The notes: generated by a model not told the origin, from the sequence alone. Counted from the stretch's first letter, positions 1 through 8,506 are shown. The stretch: 64,000 nt of DNA from an uncultured Acidobacteriota bacterium (GCA_903832055.1 CAILAC010000009.1:1-64000); one strand, 5' to 3'. Numbers and translations are program-made.

Positions 1-644
1 AGACCGAGGCATTGGGCGATCTGTACCATCAAGCGCCACGGCTCTTGCAGAGTCGCAACGATGAGTTCGAACTCCTCAACAGTCAGAGTGGTCGGACGTT
101 GCCGGCGCTTGCTGCCGCCCTTGACGCGAACCAGTGCTATTGGGTTTCTCTGCTCGTTAAAGACTTCCCAGCGCGCGGCACACTGATACATCAGGTGCAT
201 CACGCTCTTCAAATGTGCCTTGGACTTCGGGGCCATAGGGAGATTCTTCAACCAATCCTCGACCGCCATCGGTCGAATTTTTTCGAGTAGATACTCGCCC
301 CAGCGTGGCTTCAGGTGATTAACGATGTTGGCCCGATACGACTTCGCAGTGGAGTACCGTTCCGGCATCTCTTCCTGCATGTATCGGTCGCAGATAGCAC
401 CGAATGTCACCGCGGCCATGCGCTGCTGCGGAGTTTCAGAGTTGAGGGTTAGAAGAAGGGCTTCCACTGCCTTCTGCGCGTGAGCTTTGGTTGGCAACTT
501 TTCGACTGTGCCGACGATGCAGGACTTACGTCTCCTGCCGCCCTGCTCGGTCGGTTCGTAGTACCGAAACTCCCATGTATCAGGCCCCTTCTCCCGCTTC
601 TTTCGGGTGAGGCTTCCGAATTGGTAACATGCTCGTGGTATCAA
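1..644 (-). CDS. Tyrosine site-specific integrase, N-terminal part (cut by window edge)
   Basis: About 214 residues are visible and the gene continues past base 1. Residues about 10-60 are basic and include RRRKS, like the arm-binding region of phage/ICE integrases. Residues about 78-150 (from TFGAICDRYMQEEMPE) fit the helical core-binding domain. Residues from about 185 (TLTVEEFELIVATL) open the catalytic domain, whose first catalytic Arg would fall just beyond the edge. The start is taken as TTG because a strong ribosome binding site (AAGGAGG, minus strand, 649-655) lies 4 nt upstream; an in-frame GTG at 662 is the alternative. The product would catalyse integration and excision at the tRNA-fMet site. 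The family assignment is firm; the exact subfamily is not. Confidence 0.85.
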   Translation of the reverse strand, partial: MIPRACYQFGSLTRKKREKGPDTWEFRYYEPTEQGGRRRKSCIVGTVEKLPTKAHAQKAVEALLLTLNSETPQQRMAAVTFGAICDRYMQEEMPERYSTAKSYRANIVNHLKPRWGEYLLEKIRPMAVEDWLKNLPMAPKSKAHLKSVMHLMYQCAARWEVFNEQRNPIALVRVKGGSKRRQRPTTLTVEEFELIVATLQEPWRLMVQIAQCLG

Positions 645-735
645 GATTCCTCCTTGATTCACGGCACGAATGGCTGCATTAAGGGTAGCCGAGTGCGGGC
701 CGATTGATCTGCGGAAAACATAGCTTTTTTTGTCT

Positions 736-1236
736 TCAGCCAGCCTGCTTGCGGTCGATCCATTGATCGATTGCGGAGGCCCGGAATCGCCACAGCTTGC
801 CCACTTGAACACCAGCGATTTGCCCTCGAAGCACCATGCGTTGGAGAGTGCGCGGATGAGCGTGATCGCGAAGCCAAGCTGGAAGGAGTTCCCGGCGGAT
901 TTCGTCGGACCATTTCTTCTCCTGACTGCGACTTGGCGGAATAGCGTCGATACCGCCAGGAGCGCTGCGAACCAGTTCAGGAGCGAGTGCTCGAATGTCG
1001 TAGGTGAGGTCAACGTCTTCAGAAAAGCGGCTGATTACCTTATGGGCCTTGGACAAAGCCGTGCCCCCCTTGAAGACGAGATGGGCTCCCAACTCGGACT
1101 GAAAGAGGGCGGAAAGCGCCCAGACGACCCAGATGTCCTTCTCCAGCAAGTGGGGCGCGCGGCCAGATGCTTCCGAAGCCGCATCAATGGCACTGGCCTG
1201 ATTCTTGACGCTCAGTTGGAAGTAGCTATCAGGCAT
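736..1236 (-). CDS. Chimera: truncated AbiEii nucleotidyltransferase toxin fused to excisionase C-terminus
   Basis: Residues 1 to about 126 match the N-terminus of AbiEii/AbiGii type IV toxins: KGGTALSK at about 56-63, SEDVDL at about 72-77 as the metal-binding half of the nucleotidyltransferase motif, and the conserved RSQEKKWSDEIR stretch. Residues about 127-166 (HPRTLQRM, then VGKLWRFRASAIDQWI) instead match the end of excisionase-type helix-turn-helix proteins. AbiEii proteins are normally close to 300 residues, so more than half of the toxin is missing. The ATG at 1236 overlaps the antitoxin stop by 8 nt and has GGAG 9 nt upstream; a GTG at 1245 is also possible. The toxin is probably inactive. 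The remaining tail could still bind DNA, but that is speculation. Confidence 0.75.
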   Translation of the reverse strand: MPDSYFQLSVKNQASAIDAASEASGRAPHLLEKDIWVVWALSALFQSELGAHLVFKGGTALSKAHKVISRFSEDVDLTYDIRALAPELVRSAPGGIDAIPPSRSQEKKWSDEIRRELLPAWLRDHAHPRTLQRMVLRGQIAGVQVGKLWRFRASAIDQWIDRKQAG

Positions 1237-1825
1237 CGACGGCACTCCGGCTCAAGGCGCTCGCCATCCAACTCGGAAACCGGGAGACTTGCTGCGCGAC
1301 CTTCTGTATCTCGGTCCGGGGAACTTTCTCCTCGATCTCCTTCAGAACCGCATGAACTCTCTCCGGGCCGGCCCATGCCAGCGCACGGACGATCTCTCCG
1401 GCGCGTTCCTTGGCAAAGGCGAGTTGCCAGGACGGGACATGCACCAGCTGGATCACCAGCTTCCCGAGATTCAGCTTGCGACTCCGGCCCGATGTCCAAT
1501 AGATCATCTGGGTGGGAACCTGGGTGGTGAGTCCAAGCGCGTTCGCGGACGTAGCACCCGAGGGCACAATGTCTTCACCGCGCTGCGCGGAGAGTTCCTC
1601 GATCAACCGGTGGGCCGAGGGCGCATGAGTCCCAAACCGGCTTCTCACAGGCGAGAGGTACATGCCCCGGCCAGCTCTCAGGAGCTTGCCGCGCCGCGCA
1701 AGCCGGGAGAGCGACTGATCCACAGCGGGGCGCGTGCCGAGATGCAGCAGCATCTTGGCGCTAACCGGCGCTCCCTCGGGGAGTGCGCTCGTCCTTTGGA
1801 GAATGGCTTCTGTGAGGCGTTCCAT
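1229..1825 (-). CDS. AbiEi-like type IV antitoxin (DUF6088 family)
   Basis: A 198-residue protein with an N-terminal winged-helix segment (VSAKMLLHLGTRPAVDQSL, then LARRGKLLRAGRGMYL at about 40-57), the arrangement of AbiEi/DUF6088 antitoxins. The following part (GATSANALGLTTQVP, IYWTSGRSRKLNLG) is the conserved body of this family. In AbiE systems the antitoxin represses the operon and counteracts the nucleotidyltransferase without binding it. It is the first gene of the operon and overlaps the truncated toxin gene, as expected for translational coupling. A candidate promoter with flanking inverted repeats lies just upstream. The gene looks intact although its partner is not. Confidence 0.8.
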   Translation of the reverse strand: MERLTEAILQRTSALPEGAPVSAKMLLHLGTRPAVDQSLSRLARRGKLLRAGRGMYLSPVRSRFGTHAPSAHRLIEELSAQRGEDIVPSGATSANALGLTTQVPTQMIYWTSGRSRKLNLGKLVIQLVHVPSWQLAFAKERAGEIVRALAWAGPERVHAVLKEIEEKVPRTEIQKVAQQVSRFPSWMASALSRSAVDA

Positions 1826-1837
1826 GATTCACCTACT

Positions 1838-1863
1838 GTTAGAAGTATATGCCTATTTCTGAC
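1838..1863 (-). promoter_or_regulatory. Candidate abiE promoter/operator
   Basis: On the minus strand TATACT (1849-1844) fits a -10 box 20 bp before the antitoxin ATG. It is framed by an imperfect inverted repeat, GTTAGAA (1838-1844) and TTCTGAC (1857-1863), 6 of 7 bases paired. AbiEi proteins are known to repress their own promoter by binding inverted repeats, so this is a natural operator candidate. The role is inferred. Confidence 0.45.
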
Positions 1864-1934
1864 ACTATGAACAGGAACCACTTTGGGTTGGCAGATCCGA
1901 TTCCCAAGATTTCCGGGGCTACTCGCCTTGAATC

Positions 1935-2040
1935 TGGCCGATCTTCACTCCGCTCAATGCCACGCTCCGAAAGGAAGAACTGCCAAAGTGAAACTCGGAT
2001 TGGCCGATGTTGTGGCCGATGTGTGGCCCTGGGTGGCCGT
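1935..2040 (+). repeat. Iterated TGGCCGAT motif near the element end
   Basis: TGGCCGAT occurs at 1935-1942, 2001-2008 and 2013-2020, followed by partial copies TGGCCCT (2024) and TGGCCGT (2034). The copies at 2001, 2013, 2024 and 2034 are spaced 10-12 bp, close to one helical turn. Clustered, phased repeats between an integrase gene and its att core are typical of accessory integrase/excisionase arm sites. That function is an inference. No convincing gene occupies 1864-2261. Confidence 0.4.
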
Positions 2041-2043
2041 CCC

Positions 2044-2076
2044 AACCTTTAATAGCTCGACGCGCTATTAAAGGTT
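2044..2076. repeat. Perfect 13-bp inverted repeat
   Basis: Arms 2044-2056 (AACCTTTAATAGC) and 2064-2076 are exact reverse complements separated by 7 nt (TCGACGC). It sits between the antitoxin promoter and the att core. There is no U-tract of the kind an intrinsic terminator needs, so a protein-binding site or a cruciform near the recombination site seems more likely. Confidence 0.6.
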
Positions 2077-2261
2077 CGCCGAACAGAAAGCTCCGTGTGT
2101 AGCCCTTCGCGACGGAGAATCCTACGACCTGTTTACGGGGAAACCCAACGGTCGAAACGCGCTCCCAACCGGCTCCCATGAGGCTGTCCAATGCGTACTT
2201 TTCGATACTTTTAAGTCGCCATTCGTACCGCAAATTCAACAACATACGCGTTCCGGGGGTC

Positions 2262-2307
2262 GCTCATAACCCAAAGGTCGTAGGTTCAAATCCTACCCCC
2301 GCAACCA
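2262..2307 (+). other. 3' half of an initiator tRNA-fMet gene: attachment-site scar
   Basis: The stretch starts at GCTCATAACCC with anticodon CAT at 2265-2267. It continues through the variable region, a perfect T-arm (GTAGG, TTCAAAT, CCTAC; 2280-2296) and the acceptor strand CCCCGCAACCA (2297-2307). The A before the discriminator (unpaired 72 position) and the three C of the anticodon stem mark it as initiator rather than elongator Met tRNA. Upstream the D-arm and 5' acceptor strand are absent: GTC stands where GGG of the stem should be. Homology begins at the anticodon loop, the commonest integrase crossover position in tRNA genes. It cannot make a tRNA on its own. Confidence 0.82.
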
Positions 2308-2342
2308 ATCAAAGACGCCCCTTGTTTGAGTCTGAGCCTCTG

Positions 2343-2367
2343 GCTCCTCGCGAGGGGATTTTTTATT
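2343..2367 (+). terminator. Possible intrinsic terminator originally behind tRNA-fMet
   Basis: GCTCCTCG/CGAGGGGAT gives a short GC stem, with one G-T pair and almost no loop, followed by TTTTTTATTT. It lies 36 bp after the tRNA fragment, where the native tRNA gene would have ended transcription. The tight loop makes this uncertain. Confidence 0.4.
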
Positions 2368-2434
2368 TCTACCCAGTGGATTCGAAACAAGGAGCGGGGG
2401 CGGCAGCCACACGCCAAACGAGTTGCTTCCCCCC

Positions 2435-4624
2435 TCAATTTGCTATTGCGACAGGCAACCTGTGCGCCTGGATGCGCACGGCAGGCCCAGGCGGTTTGAC
2501 TGGCTGCAGTTCCCATTCGTCCGGCTTTACGGCGGAGAGACGAAATTCGCGGTTCACATCTTGCAGCTGAGCCTTGATGTGCTCGGGGAAAGCGCAGGCT
2601 TGCCGGGCAGTCTCCCATTGCCGAATCACATTGAGAACCGCTGCTTTTTTCTTGTCCAGGCCTGCAACGCTGCTGCTGCTCTGGGTTGCCTTGCTGTCAA
2701 AACTGGTCGCCAGCGCAAAGCCGGCATCGAACCCTGCCGCCCGCGCGCAAAGCCATTCGACATCTTCCACCGTCGTCTCGTCGCGTACTGCAAACCAGCC
2801 GAGCATGGGCGGTATCAGGTTGCGCCGGAAGAATAGCTGATTCTTGAGCCGATAGAGTGTCTGACTCTGGCGGAAGCCGGCGTACCACGGTTCGCCCCAG
2901 TTATAGCGGGTGGCGATGTGCCAGTTGAAATGCTTGGGCATGCTGGCGTCGTTGATCACGTGTCCGCGCAATTGCGGCGCGAGCGCTTCGTACCAGGTGC
3001 TGGTGAAAAGCGAGCAACCGTATTGCCCCATGCCTGTGGACCAGTTGCCCTCCAGTCCATCGAGTGAGAGCTGGACAGCACCCGTGTCGTTGCAGAACTC
3101 GGCAATCTTGCGTGCGACCTCCTGGCAGAGCGCAGCGTCGGTCAGAAATACCTTGTAATCGTGATCCATTAACTTGCTGACGGCGTCGCCCTTCGGGTGC
3201 GCAGCGGCTTTCGTGCCCCATGAGCCGCGCTGACATTTGAGCAGCCGCCAGGGAGCTTCAGCGGAGATGCCGTCGTACCTGACCAGTTCTTCTCCAATCA
3301 TGACGGTGCTCATGGCTGTCTTTTTCTGAAAATAAGCGGGCGAAGCGACTGAGATTTCTGTCTCAGCCGCATCGATTTCGGTGGTCAGTTCGCTGGCGCC
3401 AATGCGTGCCAATCGCGGGTCTGGTTTCGGGGTCACATACGGATCGTTGGGCGTGATGAAGTTGGAGAGTGTGTGGAATCCCACGCCAAGGCCTGCCTTG
3501 CCGGCCTTCTTCACGCATTCGCTGAAGCCATCCCAGCCGCGCGGGAATGCATCTGGCTTCAGCTGGAAATGGCCCCAGGTTTCGAATGGCGAACTGTGAT
3601 AGAGCACCTTCAGTCCAGCCTGCTGCGTCATTTCGATGACCTGGTCGATTGTGGCTTCGCTAAAGTCCGCGATGAGATAGGATGCGGTCGCAGCTGGCGC
3701 AATCTTTGCCCATGTGCCGTCCAGCACTGGATGCGGCAAACTCTCCGCGACTTCAATCTCTCCCAGAGTTGCCAGAGCCTCTGTCGCCGGGCAAGCAAAC
3801 AACGCGATCCTGCTGCCGATTACGCCTCCATCGGCAAATGGAAGAGCTTCGAACCTTTCTTGTCCCCAATTGCTGATGACGCGCTTGCGGTCCCGGTTCC
3901 GGCAATATGCCTGCAAGCTGCTGCCATACGGGGTGTGCCGGGCGGTATCGCCGCGCCAGCGCTGCTCTTTATTCAGTTCCACCGGCAAGCCGGGATAATG
4001 GCCGGGGTCGTCTGCCACCAGTTCATCCGGCTCGACATCGCTCTCCTGTAAGGGATAGCCGCCCAGCGTCTTGACGTTCAGCGCCTGAATGCCAATGGCC
4101 AGTTCAGAGTTGCGCACAACGCCAACCACCTCGCCAACCAGATCGCCAATCGCGAGCGGATATGGCCCCCATAGCACCAGATCAACGTGCTTTGCGGTGC
4201 GCAACTCCGTCAATTCAAACGTTACATGTGTCGGCTGCGAGCGCACCTTCAGTACCGCTGTTGCCCCGATGTCTTGGTAATCGAGCGTCAAGCGATTTCC
4301 GACCGTGTCCCAGGCCGCATGATTCGGGGCATACAGCTCGCCATCCACGCTTACGCTCATCAGCGGCGCTGGTTGTCCTGGCGCAAGCTTGTTGCGTCCG
4401 TTGAAACTGATTGCGCTGAATACTCCCGTCGAATTGATGGTGAACTCGGCCTGTCCGGCTCTCAGGGCCAGCGATTCGCCGGCCAGCGCGGCCCCCAGCT
4501 GCGAATCTTTCGCGTTCAACCCGCGTTCGGCGTTCTCACCCCTCGCTTGCCGAAGACCCAAAGAAGAAAGTGATGCCACCGAAGCTCCCAGCACTTGAAG
4601 GAATTTTCTCCGCCGTATTCTCAT
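2435..4624 (-). CDS. Tat-exported protein of unknown function, probably a TIM-barrel glycosidase
   Basis: The 729-residue product starts with a Tat signal (RIRRRKFLQVLGASVASLSSLG), so it should be exported folded. I chose the ATG at 4624 because GGGAGG lies 3 nt upstream and the twin Arg follows at once; an in-frame GTG at 4666 would add 14 residues. The N-terminal part is beta-rich. The central part (residues about 300-400, with YHSSPFETWGHF and GVGFHTLSNFI) looks like a glycoside-hydrolase barrel. It is interrupted near residues 415-480 by a small beta domain (LTTEIDAAETEIS to RGSWGTKAAAHPKGDAV). Acidic candidates sit in LSLDGLEGNW. No CAZy family could be assigned. Its neighbours are carbohydrate enzymes, which supports but does not prove a glycan role. 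Confidence 0.7.
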   Translation of the reverse strand: MRIRRRKFLQVLGASVASLSSLGLRQARGENAERGLNAKDSQLGAALAGESLALRAGQAEFTINSTGVFSAISFNGRNKLAPGQPAPLMSVSVDGELYAPNHAAWDTVGNRLTLDYQDIGATAVLKVRSQPTHVTFELTELRTAKHVDLVLWGPYPLAIGDLVGEVVGVVRNSELAIGIQALNVKTLGGYPLQESDVEPDELVADDPGHYPGLPVELNKEQRWRGDTARHTPYGSSLQAYCRNRDRKRVISNWGQERFEALPFADGGVIGSRIALFACPATEALATLGEIEVAESLPHPVLDGTWAKIAPAATASYLIADFSEATIDQVIEMTQQAGLKVLYHSSPFETWGHFQLKPDAFPRGWDGFSECVKKAGKAGLGVGFHTLSNFITPNDPYVTPKPDPRLARIGASELTTEIDAAETEISVASPAYFQKKTAMSTVMIGEELVRYDGISAEAPWRLLKCQRGSWGTKAAAHPKGDAVSKLMDHDYKVFLTDAALCQEVARKIAEFCNDTGAVQLSLDGLEGNWSTGMGQYGCSLFTSTWYEALAPQLRGHVINDASMPKHFNWHIATRYNWGEPWYAGFRQSQTLYRLKNQLFFRRNLIPPMLGWFAVRDETTVEDVEWLCARAAGFDAGFALATSFDSKATQSSSSVAGLDKKKAAVLNVIRQWETARQACAFPEHIKAQLQDVNREFRLSAVKPDEWELQPVKPPGPAVRIQAHRLPVAIAN

Positions 4625-4968
4625 GCGCCTCCCTGCGTCTGCCAGTTCAGAATCTTTGGGACGCACACGGCACGCCCTTCCGAAGAATAACCATCGTTGC
4701 CGATACCGTCGGAGTCTGTCGAGTGCCCGGGCTGAGAATGCTCGAGTTGTCTGATTTCCTCGGTTTCAAAAAGGCAATCTGAGAACGCACCTGCGCGGCT
4801 GATTGAATTCGTCTTGTTCTCTTATGCAGGCATTTTAAGCCGACTGTTTTCGAGTGAGGCACGATGCATCGTGAAGCGGACATTATCGGTCGAATTGGCG
4901 TGCTTGTGCGTGAGAGAGGCCAATTTACACCCCCTTCTTACCGTAAATTGAGCGTAAATCCGGTCTGA
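4625..4968. other. Non-coding stretch with no remnant of the missing GH81 N-terminus
   Basis: The minus-strand gene starts at its left edge and the truncated GH81 gene at its right edge. In the plus frames I see frequent stops and nothing resembling the N-terminal beta-sandwich of GH81. It presumably holds the promoter of the leftward gene. Confidence 0.4.
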
Positions 4969-7900
4969 TACCTCGGGTTTGCGCAGGTAGGTGCGGCCAC
5001 GGGTGATACCAAACTCAGAGACACGGGCATTTGGCTCTATACGCAGGAGACAAAATCCGTTGCGTATTACTGGTTCAATGAGAAGCCCAGCTTTATCAGC
5101 ACAACTGCGGCCAGCACCTTCCCATCCTGGTTTGCTCCGTTGCGGGTAGCCAATGTATTTGATGACAAGGGTGATACGGGAACCTTCTTTGGAAATAACC
5201 CGGACTATGAACACGGCATCGAGTTTCTGCCATTTACGGGCGGATCAATGCATCTCGGACTAGACCCCAACTATGTGCAGGCAAATTACAACGAGGACAA
5301 TACTGCGAACGGAAATGTTCCGAAGGATTGGCCGGACTTGATGGAGATGTATGAAGCTCTGTCTGATCCTGAAACTGCCTGGACTCAATGGCAAAGTGTT
5401 ACTGCTGCGACGAGTGGTGAGACGCTCGCCCATGAGTATGCCTGGCTGATGTCGCTGCGGGATTTGGGCCACGTGGATTCAACCGTCACCGCGAATACTC
5501 CGTTCTATGCTGTCTTCAACAAGGGAGGCACAAAGGCACACGTTGCATTTAACCCGACGAGCGCGACACTGAATGTGACCTTTTCAGATGGAGCGATGGT
5601 GTCGGTGCCTGCTGGAACGATGTCGTCTGACTCGGCTCTGGTTACAAGCGTGACCATTGGCTCGGGGACGACGCCTCCCGCTCCTCCGGCCGCGCCTGTG
5701 GGTTTGACTGCGACGGCTAAGTCCGCGAGTGAAATTGACCTGAGCTGGACACTTGCGAGTGCAGTTACCTACAACGTATACCGCAGCACGGTCAGTGCCT
5801 TTACTCCTGATGGCAGCAATCTGGTTGCGAGCGGCTTGAGCGCGGCAGCATACGCTGACATGGGGCTCACGGCATCGACGACCTATCATTACGTCGTTGA
5901 AGCGGTGAATTCCGGCGGCAATTCAGCACCTTCGACGGAGGCGTCTGCAACGACCAGCGCCTCGGGCGGTGGCGGCGGTGGAACAGTCAATGAATCGAAC
6001 ACGCTGTACCTGCTCGGTGGAGCGACTGCAACTTCGCCAAGCTTGCTGACATTTACCAATGGCCCCTCTGGGACCGACAGTATCCCTGCCAATGTGCCGC
6101 AATCGCCTGGCACTCCAGAGAATCCTCTCGTCTACACCATCACCGGTGTAAGCGGAAGCTACAACAGTGCCATGTCCACTGCATTTGACTTATTTGTGGA
6201 CGCTCAAACGAACGTGGGCGAAGCGGCGCAGGTTGAAGTGTTGTATGACCTCAATGGTACAGGTACCTTTGATCGCACCGAGCTTTACAGCTTGTTTGCG
6301 ACCAATGCTGCAATTGACTACGAGGACTACAACCAGAACGCTCGCGGTGGTCTGCAGACAGCGACGGGTACTTTGGGCAACATGAACAAAGGCACGATCG
6401 TGATCAAGGTATGGAACGCGCTGCCTGGTCCGAACGCTGCGCCGATCACACTGAGTGTTGGCAACAATCCCGGCGCAACATCGAATCTCGTAATTCCGTT
6501 CACGAGCGTAACTCTTTCGTTGACTCCTGCGGTTGCTCCGGCAAGTTTGCAGGCAGTTGCTGTGAGCAGCTCAGCAATTAACCTGGCCTGGACTGCAAGC
6601 ACAACTCCTGGCGTGACTTACAGCCTTTATCGCAGCACGACGAGCGGCTTTACTCCCTCATCGTCCAACATGGTATCGAGTCTTTTGAGTGGAACCTCAT
6701 ACACTGATCTGAATCTCGATGCATCGACTGCCTACTACTACGTTGTAGAGGCTGTGAATGGATTGGGTAACTCAGCACCCTCCGCTCAAGCTACCGCGAC
6801 GACGCAGGCCTCGCAGGGTGGTACGCCGGGCAGCAACACGCTCTATCTGGTTGCGGGCGCTACGGTCACAACGCCAAGCAAACTGTCTTTTGTAGGCGGC
6901 CAGTCTGGCGTTGACAACGTTCCCGCGAATAATCCGCAGTCACCGGATACACCAATGAATCCGCTGGTGTACACGATCACTGGCTTGAATGCGAAGTACG
7001 ACAGCACGCTGGCGACCACTGCCTTTAACATGTACATCGATGCCGGTTTGAATGTCGGTGAAGGTGCACAGGTTGAGGTTCTGTACGACCTTACTGGCAG
7101 CGGAACATTTGATCGGACTGAGCTCTATCACTTCTTCGCAACCGATCCAGTCGTAGGCTACGAGAACTATACAGAGACGTCTCGCGGAGGACTTGAAACT
7201 GCAACTGGTACTTTGAGCGACATGACCAACGGCACGGTCGTCATCAAGGTATGGGATGCGCTTCCGGGTCCGAACGCTGCGCCAATCCAGTTGAGTGTGG
7301 GTAACAATGTAAATGCGCTCAGCAAGTTGGTGATTCCGTATAACTCGGTCACTCAATCGGCAGCTGGCCCTGCCGCACCAACAAGCGTGATGGGAAATGC
7401 TGCTTCAGATACAGAAGTGGATCTTTCATGGACGGCCAGCACGACCTCGGGCGTAACCTACAACGTGTATCGCAGCACTACCTCAGGATTTACGCCGGGG
7501 ACCGCTAATCTGCTTACCAATGTCAGCGGTACAACTTATGCTGACATGAGTGTGACGCCTTCAACGACGTACTACTATGTCGTGGCAGCCACTAATAACA
7601 CGGGAACAACCGCTGCAGCACAGATTACCGTTACGACTCCGGCACCGCCGCTGTTGACGACCACGACGGCACTCACTCTGTCTGCCGCCGCGATCAATGC
7701 TGGAACGCCTGAAATGCTGACTGCGACCGTCTCGCCTGTTGCGGCGACGGGAACTATCACCTTCATGGATGGTGGCACCACTCTGCAGTCCGTAGCAGTG
7801 GTTGCGGGCCAGGCGACCTACACGGCGAACAACCTTAGTATTGGTCAACACCCGATCACTGCTAACTACAGCGGAGATGCGACCTACGCGATGAGTGCTT

Positions 7901-8442
7901 CGGCATCGCAGACGGTTACTGTCACTGCTGTTCAGCCTAACTTTGCCATTACCTCTACGCCGACAAGCGCTACGATTTCGGCCGGCCAATCTGCAACGTT
8001 TAATCTGTCAATCGCACCGCAAGGTGGATTCAACCAACTGCTTTACCTCACGTGCAACGGACTGCCCGCGCTGGCAACATGCTCGTTCAGTCCTCAGCAG
8101 GTGACGCTCAACGGCTCAACGCCGGCGGCGGTCGTGATGACGGTGAATACAACGGGTAAGGCGACGGCTGCGAACAAGGGTAGCAACGGAATGACACCGC
8201 TGTACGCGGCGATTATCCCGTTCGGCTTTGCTGCGCTGCTGTTCGGCCGCAAGCAAAGGCGTGCAGTGTTGCGGCGGTTTATGGTGGTGGGCTGCACGCT
8301 GATGATTGCTTCTGCCTTCGTGGCCTGCGGTGGTAGCAAAGCAGCCAAGCCGACTACGCCGACTGGTTCGAGCACTGTCACTGTTACGGCGAGTTCTGGT
8401 GGAGTCACCAACACTCTGAATCTCACACTAACAATCCAGTAA
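4969..8442 (+). pseudogene. 5'-truncated GH81 endo-beta-1,3-glucanase with FN3, repeated carbohydrate-module and Ig-like domains
   Basis: The reading frame opens right after a TGA (4966-4968) inside the GH81 fold: YLGFAQVGAATGDTKLRD, then GIWLYTQE and YYWF, and later HGIEFLPFTGGS. Catalytic-domain sequence ends near 5640. About the first two thirds of a GH81 enzyme, and any signal peptide, are missing. The first possible start codon in frame is a TTG at 5140, already inside the domain. Downstream are FN3 domains (about 5690-5965, 6535-6815, 7370-7640), two copies of a beta-rich module (5998-6510 and 6835-7350), an Ig-like repeat domain (about 7650-7920), one further beta domain, and a C-terminal membrane segment followed by a Thr/Ser-rich tail. 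GH81 enzymes cut beta-1,3-glucans such as callose or laminarin. Codons are less GC-rich than in neighbouring genes. I read it as a decayed gene; expression from an unusual start is possible. Confidence 0.72.
5998..7350 (+). repeat. Duplicated FN3-plus-carbohydrate-module block inside the GH81 gene
   Basis: Module A (5998-6510) and module B (6835-7350) both begin NTLYL and share VEVLYDL, GTFDRTELY, RGGL-TATGTL and KVW-ALPGPNAAPI. They remain similar at DNA level (for example GGTCCGAACGCTGCGCC occurs in both). Each is followed by an FN3 domain. This indicates an internal duplication of about 840 bp. The module resembles carbohydrate-binding modules attached to beta-1,3-glucanases; its exact CBM family is not determined. 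Confidence 0.65.
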
Positions 8443-8474
8443 CTGGAAGTAATTGCAGCACGGATTACTTGATG

Positions 8475-8506
8475 AAGGCTGCAGGCTAAACGCTCGCAGC
8501 CTTTTT
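8475..8506 (+). terminator. Intrinsic terminator after the GH81 gene
   Basis: AAGGCTGC (8475-8482) pairs perfectly with GCAGCCTT (8496-8503) around a 13-nt loop and runs into a T-tract (8502-8506). It separates the GH81 remnant from the following sugar operon. Confidence 0.75.

Larger units (their letters stand above)
1..2307. mobile_element. Right-hand end of an integrative element (integrase, AbiE remnant, att scar)
   Basis: An integrase gene, an excisionase fragment and an AbiE-type toxin-antitoxin pair lie directly next to a 3' fragment of an initiator tRNA gene. Tyrosine integrases commonly insert into tRNA genes, leaving a rebuilt complete gene at one end and a 3' fragment at the other. 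The fragment reads on the plus strand, so the element lies to its left and the complete tRNA-fMet should lie at the far end, outside the window. The excisionase is only a fused fragment, so excision may be impaired. The left boundary is not visible; the right boundary is placed at the tRNA CCA end. Confidence 0.72.

Noticed and set aside
12-290. Plus-strand 92-codon frame at the left edge
   Set aside because: It is antisense to the integrase, whose translation shows clear domain features.
730-1530. Plus-strand frame of 266 codons over the AbiE genes
   Set aside because: It has no family resemblance and lies antisense to two well-supported genes with correct signals.
1919-2245. Minus-strand frame of 108 codons between antitoxin and tRNA scar
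   Set aside because: No recognisable features or ribosome binding site; it runs through repeats and the palindrome.
2240-2312. Complete tRNA-Met gene
   Set aside because: Only the part from the anticodon loop to CCA is present; the D-arm and 5' acceptor strand cannot be found upstream.
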